This document shows, in pieces, positions 1-9,089 of a DNA stretch of 64,000 nt. How positions within the stretch are numbered: the stretch's first letter is position 1; every line of letters starts with the position of its first letter. Position numbers and translations under genes: made by a program. The notes beneath the pieces were generated by a model. That model was not told where the DNA came from, did not search any database, and saw only the letters and a list, made by a program, of their open reading frames with translations. The DNA is taken from NCBI GenBank assembly GCA_934573935.1, contig CAKTMO010000005.1, positions 17,484 to 81,483 on the forward strand. The letters are read 5' to 3'. The stretch is from an uncultured Oscillospiraceae bacterium. Its GTDB lineage: Bacteria; Bacillota; Clostridia; Oscillospirales; Oscillospiraceae.

Positions 1-230
1 AGCGGACGCTGCACTTTCCAGGCTTGGAGGAGGCCGCCAACGAGCTGCGGCAGCATCCCACGGCGGAGGGCTTTACCATCAAGGGCCCCAAGCGCACCAG
101 CGGGCGGCTGTTCGTGCCGGATCTGGCCTTTGGCGAGCATATCGAGATGGGGGAGAATATTTTCTTCTTCATGGGTGAAATGCAGGAGTGCTATGTCATC
201 TACTGGCCCGACGCGCCGGTCGTGGGATAA
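1..230 (+). CDS. hypothetical protein, C-terminal part
   Basis: This reading frame is already open at the first base and stops with TAA at 230, so the true start lies outside the window. About 75 residues are visible, rich in Phe and acidic residues near the end (IFFFMGEMQEC). I see no signal peptide, membrane segment or motif I recognise. It is followed after 13 bases by another small gene on the same strand, so the two are probably cotranscribed. Function unknown. Confidence 0.5.
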   Translation, partial: RTLHFPGLEEAANELRQHPTAEGFTIKGPKRTSGRLFVPDLAFGEHIEMGENIFFFMGEMQECYVIYWPDAPVVG

Positions 231-243
231 GGGGGCGCGCAGA

Positions 244-468
244 ATGGCGGAATACGAGATCATCGTGGAATCCATGACGCCCTGCGGCGGCGCGAAGCAC
301 GCCATCCGGACGATCATCGAGGCGGAGGCGGAAAGCCCCCAGGCCTATGTGGAGCAGAACAAACGCTTTCCCATCCGCGATATGGGAAAAACCACCGACG
401 GCAGCGTCGTCATCACCACCGGCAACGAGAGCGGCTATGTGGTCCGCTATACCTTTACCGAGGTGTAA
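244..468 (+). CDS. small hypothetical protein (74 aa)
   Basis: The frame starts at ATG 244, 13 bases after the previous stop, and ends at 468. A longer frame is open upstream but overlaps the preceding gene, so the internal ATG is preferred. The product is a soluble acidic protein beginning MAEYEIIVES, with a single Cys (TPCGG) and an alternating beta-strand pattern at the C-terminus (VVITTGNESGYVVRYTF). No family recognised. A strong terminator follows within 20 bases, closing this two-gene unit. Confidence 0.55.
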   Translation: MAEYEIIVESMTPCGGAKHAIRTIIEAEAESPQAYVEQNKRFPIRDMGKTTDGSVVITTGNESGYVVRYTFTEV

Positions 469-486
469 CGCCTGCCTGTATACAAG

Positions 487-529
487 CGAAAAGCAAGGCC
501 TCCGGCTGTGCCGGAGGCCTTGCTTTTCG
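487..529 (+). terminator. intrinsic terminator
   Basis: A perfect 19-bp stem (left arm 487-505, right arm 511-529) encloses a 5-base loop. Its base is A-rich on the left and T-rich on the right, so it can end transcription from either side. It lies between the rightward small genes and the leftward RNHCP gene. Confidence 0.85.
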
Positions 530-547
530 TCTGTCTGACGCTTGGGG

Positions 548-973
548 CTACTGTAACCGCCCGTCGCCGCCCATCAGGGCGGTCATTTCCTCGATGCGTT
601 CCAGCGGGAACGGCGGCTCGCACAGGGGCTTCATGGCGATGGACATGAGCTTCATGGGGTTGTCATCCGCTGCCACACGGTTGGAGCTGAGGGCGCCGCA
701 GCGCTTGCAGCGGTGGATGATGGCCCACTCGCCGCCCTTGCGCACCCAGACGGAAACGGGTTCCATGATGCCGCCGCAGTCGCTGGCGCGATCGCCGGGC
801 TCGTTGTCCACATGGAGGCTGCTGAGGCAGTTGGGACAGTGGTTGCGATGGTCGCTGCCTGCGTTTTGCGGTGTGCAGAGTCTGCCGCAGACCTTGCAGG
901 TAAAGCTGTCGTGGCAGGCATGGGTCTTATAGTAGCCTTTTTCAAAGGTTTTGCGTTTGTTTTCGCGGTTCAT
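548..973 (-). CDS. RNHCP domain zinc-ribbon protein
   Basis: This 141-residue soluble protein carries the signature of the RNHCP family, DHRNHCPNCLSS, at about residues 41-52. It has paired Cys motifs CKVC (27-30), CPNC and CKRC, which suggests zinc-ribbon metal binding. The start ATG at 973 is preceded by a good AGGAGG site. RNHCP proteins are widespread small Firmicute and actinobacterial proteins with no established reaction. It lies 123 bases downstream of the CatA-like gene on the same strand and may share its transcript. Confidence 0.8.
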   Translation of the reverse strand: MNRENKRKTFEKGYYKTHACHDSFTCKVCGRLCTPQNAGSDHRNHCPNCLSSLHVDNEPGDRASDCGGIMEPVSVWVRKGGEWAIIHRCKRCGALSSNRVAADDNPMKLMSIAMKPLCEPPFPLERIEEMTALMGGDGRLQ

Positions 974-1096
974 TTTGTTCCTCCTGAAGATGTATGACCG
1001 GTTCCTCGGGAGGAATGGCGTGTGAATGGATTTGCCAGACCTCCCGATCAGGCCACACGCTCCAGCGCTAAAGTAGTCAGTTTCAAAAAATTCTCC

Positions 1097-1729
1097 TTAA
1101 CTATTTGATGATATTGTGTCAATGGTCTCCTGCAAAAGCTGTAAAAACCGGCCCGCATGCGCGCCGTCCATCTGGGTATGGTGGAACTGGAACGACAGCT
1201 TCAGCGTTGTTCGGAAAAGCCCCTGGCGGTATTTTCCCCAGATGAGGAAGGGGTTGTTGAAAATGCCGCTGTTCATGCCGACGGCTCCGTCGATCTCGGT
1301 GTCCACGACGGCGGAGGTGCCGATCACCATGCTGTCGGTCAGGTCGTGGTTTTCGCAGGTTTCCGCCGTCTGCCGCGTCAGGCGCAGATAGTCAGCGCTG
1401 AACTGCGTCAGGTCAGCGGAAAAGGGCACGTCGCAGGAGCTGACCTGGCCGGTCTGGTTCCTGACGATGGTGTTCACGGCCAGGGCGTCATATTGCAGCA
1501 ACTGCCGCCCCACGGGAAGCGTATAGAACTCCCTGACCCTACCGGCGGCTTTTCCGATGCACCAGCACAGCAGCATGTTGAATTTAAGTCCTTTTCTGCG
1601 GCTGAGGCGGACAAGAGGCGTCACGTCCAGTGTCTTGAAGAACGTTACCATGGGGTTGGGCGCGTTCATCCACAGTTCGTAGGCTTCCGCGCGGGCGGTG
1701 GTTTTCGGGTCGATACTGACGGGCTTCAT
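1097..1729 (-). CDS. CatA-like O-acetyltransferase
   Basis: This 210-residue protein is of the chloramphenicol acetyltransferase type. The key evidence is the HHTQMDG motif at residues 183-189, matching HHxxxDG, where the second His is the catalytic base and the Asp is structural. Length is close to the CAT subunit, which is a trimer using acetyl-CoA. CatA-like chromosomal proteins are not all chloramphenicol resistance enzymes, so the substrate is unknown. It is the third gene of a leftward set starting with a TetR regulator, 37 bases after the DUF998 gene, which hints at drug- or stress-linked expression (inference). Confidence 0.75.
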   Translation of the reverse strand: MKPVSIDPKTTARAEAYELWMNAPNPMVTFFKTLDVTPLVRLSRRKGLKFNMLLCWCIGKAAGRVREFYTLPVGRQLLQYDALAVNTIVRNQTGQVSSCDVPFSADLTQFSADYLRLTRQTAETCENHDLTDSMVIGTSAVVDTEIDGAVGMNSGIFNNPFLIWGKYRQGLFRTTLKLSFQFHHTQMDGAHAGRFLQLLQETIDTISSNS

Positions 1730-1766
1730 CGGATGGCCTCCAGCGCGCGGGGGCAGATCGTATGGG

Positions 1767-2414
1767 TCACGCGGCTCTCACCTCCTTTTTTCGGGTATCC
1801 GCGCAGAACAGGTGGATGCCCAGCGCCGCATTGAAGCCCGTGGCGGCAAAAACGCTGAAGCGCTCCACCACGCCGAAGTACGCGGCGGGGACGAGCTTCA
1901 TACCCACGGCCCCCACCAGCATCATCCCCAGGGCGATCCCTGCGCAGACGCCGTAGGAGCGGCATTCCCTGTTTTTCACACCCGCAAGGATGATAACGGT
2001 CAGCGACACGATGGACAGCAGCACCACTGCGGCGGTGACCACCATGTGCATCACGTCCTGAAAGGCTCCGGCGTAGCCGCTGTCGCTGAGGGGGAACATC
2101 CGGTAGCCGACGGCGGAGATCCACTCCATGACGGCGAACAGATAGATCCCCGTGCGCAGCAGTCTGGTCTTTTGGCCCTGTATGCCGATGCACACCACCG
2201 TCACGCACAGGACCTCGCACGTGTTATACAGCGCGCTCAGCTGGTTCCACAGCGTCAGGGACGGCGCGTTCGCCGCGCTCAGGTCGCTGACCGCCTGGGC
2301 CATCCAGTCGTAGTCCGGATAGGCCAGCGGCGAGAAGATCACCGCCGCGGTGTAGGACAGCAGGCTGACGACGCCCAGCAGTCCCAGCTTTTGAAGCAAT
2401 GTTTTCTGCATCAT
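1767..2414 (-). CDS. DUF998 family membrane protein
   Basis: This 215-residue integral membrane protein has about six hydrophobic helices. It shows the usual DUF998 pattern: a first helix, a short segment with YDWMAQAVSDLSA, then helices with polar residues such as GYRMFPLSDSG. Two ATGs are adjacent at the start, with a GGGGG ribosome site 3-6 bases upstream. DUF998 proteins have no proven function. It sits 21 bases after the TetR gene and 37 before the CatA-like gene, so it is probably cotranscribed with both and controlled by that repressor. Confidence 0.75.
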   Translation of the reverse strand: MMQKTLLQKLGLLGVVSLLSYTAAVIFSPLAYPDYDWMAQAVSDLSAANAPSLTLWNQLSALYNTCEVLCVTVVCIGIQGQKTRLLRTGIYLFAVMEWISAVGYRMFPLSDSGYAGAFQDVMHMVVTAAVVLLSIVSLTVIILAGVKNRECRSYGVCAGIALGMMLVGAVGMKLVPAAYFGVVERFSVFAATGFNAALGIHLFCADTRKKEVRAA

Positions 2415-2435
2415 ATGCCCCCTTTTTCTGTCTTT

Positions 2436-3095
2436 TTACAGACTCCTGTTCTCATAACGCTTGACCTCGCCGAAATGTTGCACGCCGGAGCGGCTGGCCT
2501 CGATCCGGCGGATAAAGCGGTCGATGTGGGCGTCCAGCAGGGGGGCGACGGCGCTTTTGTCCGCCGCGCCGTCATAGACGCTGTACAGCAGGTACATGGG
2601 CCCGTAAAACTCCAGGGCCAGCTGCATGGCGGCTTCGTCACTGTCCGTCAGCTTGCGGAAGATGGCCGCCATGTACTGGGTGGGGCCTGTGGCAAGATAG
2701 TCGTGGTACAGCTGGGCCATCGCCGGATCGCGGTACTGCTCCAGGGTCAGCATTTTCCGGAAATTTGCGGAAAACGGCTCCTTTGTCCAGTGGTCGAACT
2801 GCGCCACGCTGTAGGCGTGGATCCGCTCCAGCGGCGTGTGCAGATAGGCCTCGGCAAAGCCGTCCGGCTCCGTCTCCGGCATGTCATAGGCCTCCGCCCG
2901 CTCATAGTCCATCCGGCGCATGCGCTGGATGATCCGGTCCAGGATCTCCTGCTTTCCGGCGTAATGCTTATACAGCGCGGCTTTGGTGATCCCCAGCTGG
3001 TTCGCGATGTCGCTCATGGAGGTGCCCAGATACCCGCTGCGGGCAAACAGCGCCAGCGCGGTCTCCAGGATCCGTTCCTTCGTGCCTCCGGCCAT
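2436..3095 (-). CDS. TetR/AcrR family transcriptional repressor
   Basis: This 219-residue regulator has an N-terminal helix-turn-helix at about residues 10-50 (ILETALALFARSGYLGTSMS, then ITKAALYKHYAGKQEIL), typical of TetR proteins. The C-terminal part is the variable ligand-binding and dimer domain. ATG 3095 is chosen over an upstream frame extension because AGGAGG sits six bases before it. Its promoter carries a near-perfect inverted repeat over the -10 region, so autorepression is likely. It heads the leftward set with DUF998 and CatA-like genes. The inducer is unknown. Confidence 0.85.
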   Translation of the reverse strand: MAGGTKERILETALALFARSGYLGTSMSDIANQLGITKAALYKHYAGKQEILDRIIQRMRRMDYERAEAYDMPETEPDGFAEAYLHTPLERIHAYSVAQFDHWTKEPFSANFRKMLTLEQYRDPAMAQLYHDYLATGPTQYMAAIFRKLTDSDEAAMQLALEFYGPMYLLYSVYDGAADKSAVAPLLDAHIDRFIRRIEASRSGVQHFGEVKRYENRSL

Positions 3096-3122
3096 GATCG
3101 TCCTCCTTTTCCGATAAAAGTA

Positions 3123-3167
3123 ACCACTCGGCAACCTTATTATAGTTACCGAGTGGTCACATGTCAA
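3123..3167 (-). promoter_or_regulatory. TetR-gene promoter with overlapping operator
   Basis: On the minus strand a consensus sigma-A promoter is present: TTGACA (3162-3167), a 17-base spacer and TATAAT (3139-3144). Two 13-bp arms (3123-3135 and 3145-3157) form an inverted repeat with one mismatch and a 9-base centre holding the -10 box. A dimeric repressor bound here would block polymerase, so autoregulation by the adjacent TetR protein is the natural reading (inference). Confidence 0.8.
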
Positions 3168-3179
3168 GACGTTGTTTTG

Positions 3180-4019
3180 TCAATTGTCCGCGGCGCTTTG
3201 CTGCGGCTCCCCTTCCCCCTCCTCCGCCACCGGCAGGACGAGGCGGGAGCAGTACCGCCGCGTTTCGATCTCGCGGCCTGTGTAGGGGGCCACGATGCCC
3301 ATCACGCGGGGAAGGCCCGCGGGGGTCAGGGCGCGGCTTTTCGCCTCACGCCCCAGGGTCAGCCACACCTCGTCCATGCCGTCGTAGTCGCCGTAGTACA
3401 GCACCGACAGGGCGCGGCACTCCGGCAGCGTCACCGCGTCCTTGGGAGCCTTTTCCGGCCGGACGGGGACGCAGACGTAGATGGGATAGGGCGTGTCGCC
3501 GATGTAGCCCTCCCAATAGTCGTGCCGGTCCGACAGGGTAAACAGGGGCTCGTCGGACAGCACGCACCCCCTTTTGATACAGTCGCTGTAAAAGGCGTAC
3601 ATATAGGCGTACTTTTCCGCGATGGTGTGGCCCTCGCAGCGGCGCATGCAGCAGGTCACGGCGGGCAGGGTCATCATCTGCACGGAGACGGCGGCGGTCT
3701 CTTCCGCCCGCAGGCGCATTTCCTCCACGCTGCGCTGCAGGCTGCGCAGCCGCGTCTCCAGCACCGCCAGCAGCTCCGCCGCCTCGCCGCCGTGGACGAA
3801 ATAGGCGGCGATCTCCTCCGCCCCCAGGCCCATGGCCTTGAATTTCTCGATCTGCAAAACGCGGGCCACGTTGTGGTTGTCGTAATAGCGCCGCCCGCTG
3901 TCCGGCGCGGTGTAGGCGGGGGTCAGCAGGCCTTTTTCCTCCATCCGCAGCAGGGTGCTGCGGGAAATGCCGCAGGCGTGGGCCGCCTCGGTGATCTGAA
4001 ACAGTTTTTTTGTGTCCAT
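3180..4019 (-). CDS. MerR family regulator with GyrI-like effector domain
   Basis: This 279-residue protein has an N-terminal MerR winged helix (ITEAAHACGISRSTLLRMEE, then RYYDNHNVARV) at about residues 8-55, and a linker coiled coil at about 80-115. A C-terminal domain resembles the GyrI/BltR effector-binding fold. MerR activators twist promoters with overlong spacers, and such a promoter lies just beyond its start (4047-4077) but points away, towards the giant surface gene. The start at 4019 has only a weak GGGAG site about 12 bases upstream. Ligand unknown; a small hydrophobic or cationic compound is usual for this subfamily. Confidence 0.8.
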   Translation of the reverse strand: MDTKKLFQITEAAHACGISRSTLLRMEEKGLLTPAYTAPDSGRRYYDNHNVARVLQIEKFKAMGLGAEEIAAYFVHGGEAAELLAVLETRLRSLQRSVEEMRLRAEETAAVSVQMMTLPAVTCCMRRCEGHTIAEKYAYMYAFYSDCIKRGCVLSDEPLFTLSDRHDYWEGYIGDTPYPIYVCVPVRPEKAPKDAVTLPECRALSVLYYGDYDGMDEVWLTLGREAKSRALTPAGLPRVMGIVAPYTGREIETRRYCSRLVLPVAEEGEGEPQQSAADN

Positions 4020-4046
4020 TTTTTCTGTTTTTCTCCCAAAAAGCTC

Positions 4047-4077
4047 TTGCTTCGTTCACAGGTGAACGGGTTATACT
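4047..4077 (+). promoter_or_regulatory. MerR-type promoter with dyad in a 19-bp spacer
   Basis: On the plus strand, TTGCTT (4047-4052) and TATACT (4072-4077) are separated by 19 bases. A 16-base palindrome with perfect 7-bp arms around a 2-base centre (4053-4068) fills the spacer. This is the classic layout of promoters activated by MerR proteins. It reads towards the gene at 4200. A second, ordinary promoter (TTGACA 4103-4108, TATAAT 4081-4086) points the other way, to the MerR gene. Confidence 0.65.
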
Positions 4078-4129
4078 ACCATTATAAGGAAAACCATCCG
4101 TCTGTCAAGAGGATGGCTTGGGGAAACAT

Positions 4130-4171
4130 GCGCCGCCCGTGGGCGGCGCGCCCTTCGGGTATACCCGAAGG
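4130..4171 (+). other. two hairpins in the leader of the giant surface gene
   Basis: Bases 4130-4149 form a GC-only stem of 9 bp. Bases 4152-4171 form a perfect 20-base palindrome with TATA at its centre. Neither is followed by a T-run, so they do not look like terminators. They lie in the presumed 5' leader 29 bases or more before ATG 4200, and could affect RNA stability or bind a protein. Confidence 0.5.
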
Positions 4172-4199
4172 AGCAAGATCACGAAAGGGTGTGTGAATC

Positions 4200-7100
4200 A
4201 TGACATGGAGAAAGAGGATACTGTGCATGGTGCTGTGCATGGTAACGGTGCTGAGCATGTTGTGCGTGCAGGCGGAGGGGGCGACAGGCCATCAAAAGCA
4301 CTACATCTGCGGAAAGACAACCTGCACGGAGAGCGGACACAAGAAGCCAACGTGGGCAGCGTGGGACGGAACAAAAGACATTACATATGATGCGAACGGC
4401 GTTGCTTATGTTTATCTGACACAGGATGTAACGCGCAGCGATTACCTTCTCGTTGGTAACAACCAAACCCTTTATCTTTGTCTCAACGGACATTCTATTA
4501 CAAAGAGCGGGTATAATTATACAATTTATATCGCTGATGATGGGGCACTTACGCTCTGCGACTGTGAGCCGAACGGTAAAAAGGGCTGCATTACCCATGT
4601 CCTAAAAGATGATGGTACAAGATCCGGCGACAGAGGTGTTGCAGCACGCGGATCTTTTACCATGTACGGCGGCGAGATCGCCAACAACAACGGCGGCGTG
4701 ACTGTAGGCTTTAAAAGCTCCCGCTCCCAATCTATAGGCAGTTTCACCATGTACGGTGGTACCATCCGCGATAATGAACTCACAACAACTTCTGGCACTG
4801 AGGGCGGCGGCGGCGTACGGGTGAACGAGGATAGCAGTTTTACCATGTATGGCGGCACCATTTGTGACAATGAAGCGCTTAACGCTGCCAATGGCGGTGG
4901 TGTATATGTGAAAAACGGTCATTTCATCATGAACGGTGGTGAAATCACCGGAAACACGTGCGAAAAATACCGTGGCGGCGGTGTATATATCAGTGGCAAA
5001 ACCATTCAGGTGACCGGCGGCACCATCTCCAATAATAAATGCTTCGGCACGGATCAAGGTGAAGGCGGCGGCATGTGTGTATCCAATACATCCGGCAGCA
5101 TCTCCGGCATCACCGTTACCGGCAATACGGCCGGTGATCGTGGCGGCGGAATTGCTTTTGTGAACGAAGGCGACGTTACACTCAAAGACAGCACCATCAC
5201 CGGCAATATGGCTGGCAGCAGCGGAAAGGGCGGCGGTGGCGTGAGTATCAGAGATACAACGGTCACCATTTCCGGCAAGCTGATCATCAGCGGCAACACC
5301 AAGGGCGGCACGATCAATAGTAGCGGCAAGCTGACTGGCGGTACGCCAAATAATGTCCTCCTGTGGATGTCCAAGGATTCTCTCCACATCGGCGGCAAGC
5401 TGACCGGCGGTGAGGGCAGCATCGGTGTGACTACGGCCAGCACTCCTGGAAATAATAATTACAGGGATATTGCCGAGGGCAAGAGTCAGTATATCGACCT
5501 AAGCGTTTTTACCTACGAAAACGATGATACGCCCATCAGCACGTACACTGACACTGAGGGGGACGTCGTTTTCCTCAGGGTGTGCAAACACAGCTTCAAC
5601 AACAAGTGGATAACAGGCAACGGGCAGCATTGGCACACGTGTAAGAACTGCGACAGCACCAGTGAAAAGGTGAACCACACTTTTAATAAAAGGGTAAGCA
5701 GCAGCACGTATTCTGCATCTGCCGCCACCTGCACAGAGGGGCCGAAGTATTATTACTCCTGCGAGTGTGGTGAAAAGGGAACGGAAACCTTTACCTTCGG
5801 CAATGCGCTGGGGCATAGCTATGGCACGCCCAGTTACAGCTGGGACGGCGACAAGTGCACGGCGCGGCGCATCTGTTCGCGTGACGACAGCCATATTGAG
5901 ACGGAGACCGTCACGGCTGTTGCGACGGTGACGCGGGAGGAAACCTGCGAATTGGAGGAGCTTTCCACCTATACGGCAACCTTCGAGAATGCGGCGTTTA
6001 AGCAGCAGACGAAGGAAAATGTGGTCACTGCAAACAAGCTGGGACATGACTTCAGCGTGCAGCAGAACGACAACACGCAGCACTGGGAAAAGTGCTCCCG
6101 CTGTGATGCCACGACCGAAAAGAGCAACCACGGCTGGGACGCGGGCACTGTGACCACCGAGCCTACCTGCACTGAGAAGGGTGTGAAGCTCTTTACCTGC
6201 ACCGTGTGCAAGGCCACGAAGACGGAATCCATTAACGCCAAGGGGCATGACTGGGATGCGAACTTCACCGTGGATCAGGCTGCCACCTGTACGGCGGCGG
6301 GCAGTCAGAGCAAGCACTGCTCCCGCTGCGACGCAAAGAGTGAGGTAACGGCGATCCCCGCCAAGGGGCACACCTGGGATAACGGCACTGTGACCACCGA
6401 GCCCACCTGCACCGCCGCCGGTGTGAAGCTCTTTACCTGCACCTGCGGGGCGACGAAGACGGAATCCGTGGACGCTTTGCAGCATAGCTATGGCACGCCC
6501 AGTTACAGCTGGGACGGCGACAAGTGCACGGCACTGCGCACCTGTTCGCGTGACGGCAGCCATGTCGAGACGGAGATCGTCACGGCTGTTGTGACGGTGA
6601 CGCAGAATAGGACCTGCATTCTGTCTGAACTGTCCCAGTATACGGCGACCTTCACAAATTCGGCATTTGCGGTACAGACGAAGGTAAATGTTGAGACCAA
6701 CTCTGCGCTGGGACACAATTGGGCGGCTGCCAACTGCCTCTCTCCCAAAACCTGCACGCGCTGCCAAGTCACGGACGGTCAGCCTCTGGGCCACGACTAC
6801 ACCGTATCCCTTAACAACGGCACAGTGGCCACCTGCACGGCGGATGGCAAGGAGTCCGATATGCAGTGCTCCCGCTGCGACGATGTGAAGACCGGCGCGA
6901 CTATTAACGCCACGGGCCATACCTCCGGCGCTGCCGTAACGGAAAACGTAGTTGACGCCACCTGTCTGGAAAGCGGCAGCTACGACGAGGTGGTCTACTG
7001 TACGACATGCAAAACCGAACTCCGCCGCGAACAGAAGACCACCCCCGCGCTGGGGCATGACATCGTCCACCACGAGCCCAAGACTCCCACCTGTACGGAG

Positions 7101-9041
7101 ATTGGCTGGAACGCCTATGACACCTGCTCCCGCTGCGACTATACCACGTACCAGGAACTGGCGACGCTGGGCCACAACTATTCCGAAGAGTGGAGCAAGG
7201 ACGAGAGCGGCCACTGGCATGAATGCAGCCGCTGCGCAGGCAGAACAGATGAAAGCGGCCACACCCCGGGGCCGGAGGCCACCGACACAACCGCGCAGAC
7301 CTGCGCGAAGTGCGGATATGTGATCGAAGCCGAACGGGGCCATGAGCTGGAACACCACGCGGCCAAGGCGCCCACCTGCACGGAGTTCGGCTGGGACGCC
7401 TATGATACCTGTAAGCGCTGCGACTATACCACGTATGTGAAGCGCGAGGCCACCGGCCACACGAAGGAGCCTATCCCCGCCGTGCCCGCCACCTGTACGG
7501 AAAATGGTAAGACAGAGGGCAAGCGCTGCTCAGTCTGTAACGAGGTGCTTGAGGAGCCGCAGACAGTAGACGCGCTGGGCCATGACCCCATCCACCACGA
7601 GGCGCAGGCGGCCACCTGCACAAGCATCGGCTGGAACGCCTACGACACCTGCAAGCGCTGCAGCTATACCACGTATCAGGAACAGCCCGTACTGGGCCAC
7701 GACACCGTACATCACGAGGCGAAGGACGCGACCTGTCTATCCATCGGCTGGAAGGCCTATGACACCTGCACGCGCTGCGACTACACCACGTATCAGGAGC
7801 AGTCCGCACTGGGCCACGACTGGACGGACGCCACCTGCACCACGCCCAGGACCTGCGCACGGTGCGCCGTCACCGAGGGCGCTGCGCTGGGCCACGACTG
7901 GGGCAACTGGATCGTCACCACGCCGGCTACCGAGCTTGCCGAGGGTGTGGAGACACGAACCTGCCGCCATGACGCCTCCCACACCCAGACCCGCGTCATC
8001 CCGAAGCTGCCCGCCCGCACCTATGACATCACCGGCGAGGTGCGGACCAGCGCGGACGATCCCTTCGAGGGCGTGACCGTGACGCTGATGCTGGGCAACC
8101 GCCAGCTGGCTTCCACCGTTACCGGCAGCGACGGCCGGTACGGCTTCAACAACATTGCGCCGGGCGACTACAACCTTGTGGCCGCCAAGGACGGCGTGAC
8201 CATGACTGTCAAGGTGACCGTCCGGAACAGGAACGTCACGGTGGAGACCATCACCATGCCGGTGGGTAAGACCAACTCCATCGTGGAGGTCAAGTCCGAC
8301 GACCCGCAGGAGGCCGTGGAGGCGGTGGTGGGCAATCTGGAAAAGCTGTTCACCGATCCCGACGCCGGTGAGGTCTATACGGACGCCGACAAGGAGATCG
8401 TGAAAAAGGGCGGCAGCGTGGATATCAAGCTGACCCTGACCAAGACGGACGAAGAACAGACCTCCGACCAGATCAGCGAGAGCCTTGCCGACGGCGATTC
8501 TCTGGGCCTGCGGCTGGAGCTGGAGGTCAGCAAGATCGTCAAGCCCAGCGGTGAAGCCTCTGAGATTACGGAGATCAGCGACACCGGCATGCTGCTGGAG
8601 ACCCTGGTGCATCTTCCCGAAGCGCTGCAGGGCAAGGGCGGCTACACGGTGTACCGCCTGCACGACGGTGCTGTGGAGACGCTGACCACCACGCCCAATG
8701 AAAAGGGCGAATATATCGAGATCAGCGCCGACAAGACCAGCATCACCATCCACGCAAGACTGTACTCCGAGTACGTCATCGCGTATCAGGAGGCTCCCGT
8801 TCAGCCCGACCAGCCGCAGCCTGACCCCACGCAGCCGGAGCGGGCCGACGGCGGACACACCAACCGCCGCTTCCCTGCCGGTGGTACGGCGAACACTGCC
8901 AACGGCACCGGCTCTGCCACAGGCACCGACAAGACGGTGAAGTCCAGCGACACCGGCGATATGGGCGTCGCCCTGTACGCCGTCACCACCCTGCTGAGCA
9001 TCAGCGGCATGGCCTGGGCAGGCCGGAAGCGCGGCAGATAA
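4200..9041 (+). CDS. giant secreted protein: beta-helix, Cys-rich modules, C-terminal anchor
   Basis: This 1613-residue protein starts with a signal peptide (about 1-27). An ICG...WAAWDG...AYVYLTQDV module follows at about 35-120. Next come right-handed beta-helix repeats at about 150-415 (recurring SFTMYGGTI and GGGVY). About 460-1265 is a long array of modules with CxxC pairs and LGHD/CxRCDYTTY motifs. A carboxypeptidase-regulatory-like (CnaB-type) domain lies at about 1273-1353 (TYDITGEV, SDGRYGFNNIAPGDY). A charged domain, a Pro-rich linker and an anchor follow: SSDTGD, a hydrophobic helix and GRKRGR. The anchor resembles a sortase signal but lacks a clear LPxTG. Probable role: adhesin or surface filament. 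It is a paralogue of the next gene, and the MerR-type promoter upstream may control it. Confidence 0.8.
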   Translation: MTWRKRILCMVLCMVTVLSMLCVQAEGATGHQKHYICGKTTCTESGHKKPTWAAWDGTKDITYDANGVAYVYLTQDVTRSDYLLVGNNQTLYLCLNGHSITKSGYNYTIYIADDGALTLCDCEPNGKKGCITHVLKDDGTRSGDRGVAARGSFTMYGGEIANNNGGVTVGFKSSRSQSIGSFTMYGGTIRDNELTTTSGTEGGGGVRVNEDSSFTMYGGTICDNEALNAANGGGVYVKNGHFIMNGGEITGNTCEKYRGGGVYISGKTIQVTGGTISNNKCFGTDQGEGGGMCVSNTSGSISGITVTGNTAGDRGGGIAFVNEGDVTLKDSTITGNMAGSSGKGGGGVSIRDTTVTISGKLIISGNTKGGTINSSGKLTGGTPNNVLLWMSKDSLHIGGKLTGGEGSIGVTTASTPGNNNYRDIAEGKSQYIDLSVFTYENDDTPISTYTDTEGDVVFLRVCKHSFNNKWITGNGQHWHTCKNCDSTSEKVNHTFNKRVSSSTYSASAATCTEGPKYYYSCECGEKGTETFTFGNALGHSYGTPSYSWDGDKCTARRICSRDDSHIETETVTAVATVTREETCELEELSTYTATFENAAFKQQTKENVVTANKLGHDFSVQQNDNTQHWEKCSRCDATTEKSNHGWDAGTVTTEPTCTEKGVKLFTCTVCKATKTESINAKGHDWDANFTVDQAATCTAAGSQSKHCSRCDAKSEVTAIPAKGHTWDNGTVTTEPTCTAAGVKLFTCTCGATKTESVDALQHSYGTPSYSWDGDKCTALRTCSRDGSHVETEIVTAVVTVTQNRTCILSELSQYTATFTNSAFAVQTKVNVETNSALGHNWAAANCLSPKTCTRCQVTDGQPLGHDYTVSLNNGTVATCTADGKESDMQCSRCDDVKTGATINATGHTSGAAVTENVVDATCLESGSYDEVVYCTTCKTELRREQKTTPALGHDIVHHEPKTPTCTEIGWNAYDTCSRCDYTTYQELATLGHNYSEEWSKDESGHWHECSRCAGRTDESGHTPGPEATDTTAQTCAKCGYVIEAERGHELEHHAAKAPTCTEFGWDAYDTCKRCDYTTYVKREATGHTKEPIPAVPATCTENGKTEGKRCSVCNEVLEEPQTVDALGHDPIHHEAQAATCTSIGWNAYDTCKRCSYTTYQEQPVLGHDTVHHEAKDATCLSIGWKAYDTCTRCDYTTYQEQSALGHDWTDATCTTPRTCARCAVTEGAALGHDWGNWIVTTPATELAEGVETRTCRHDASHTQTRVIPKLPARTYDITGEVRTSADDPFEGVTVTLMLGNRQLASTVTGSDGRYGFNNIAPGDYNLVAAKDGVTMTVKVTVRNRNVTVETITMPVGKTNSIVEVKSDDPQEAVEAVVGNLEKLFTDPDAGEVYTDADKEIVKKGGSVDIKLTLTKTDEEQTSDQISESLADGDSLGLRLELEVSKIVKPSGEASEITEISDTGMLLETLVHLPEALQGKGGYTVYRLHDGAVETLTTTPNEKGEYIEISADKTSITIHARLYSEYVIAYQEAPVQPDQPQPDPTQPERADGGHTNRRFPAGGTANTANGTGSATGTDKTVKSSDTGDMGVALYAVTTLLSISGMAWAGRKRGR

Positions 9042-9089
9042 CAACGCTCCCACGGAAGGCGGCGTTCTCCCTTGCCGCCTGGAGATAGG

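Noticed and set aside
1698-4196. A very long open frame opposite the DUF998, TetR and MerR genes
   Set aside because: It is the antisense shadow of three well-supported genes: His/Gln/Arg-rich, without domains or a ribosome site. Similar long frames opposite the flavoprotein (15355-17481) and BlaR1 (25939-27930) were rejected for the same reason.
5640-7900. CxxC motifs of the giant protein as multihaem cytochrome sites
   Set aside because: The second Cys is followed by Asp, Lys, Gly or others rather than His, so haem attachment is not supported.
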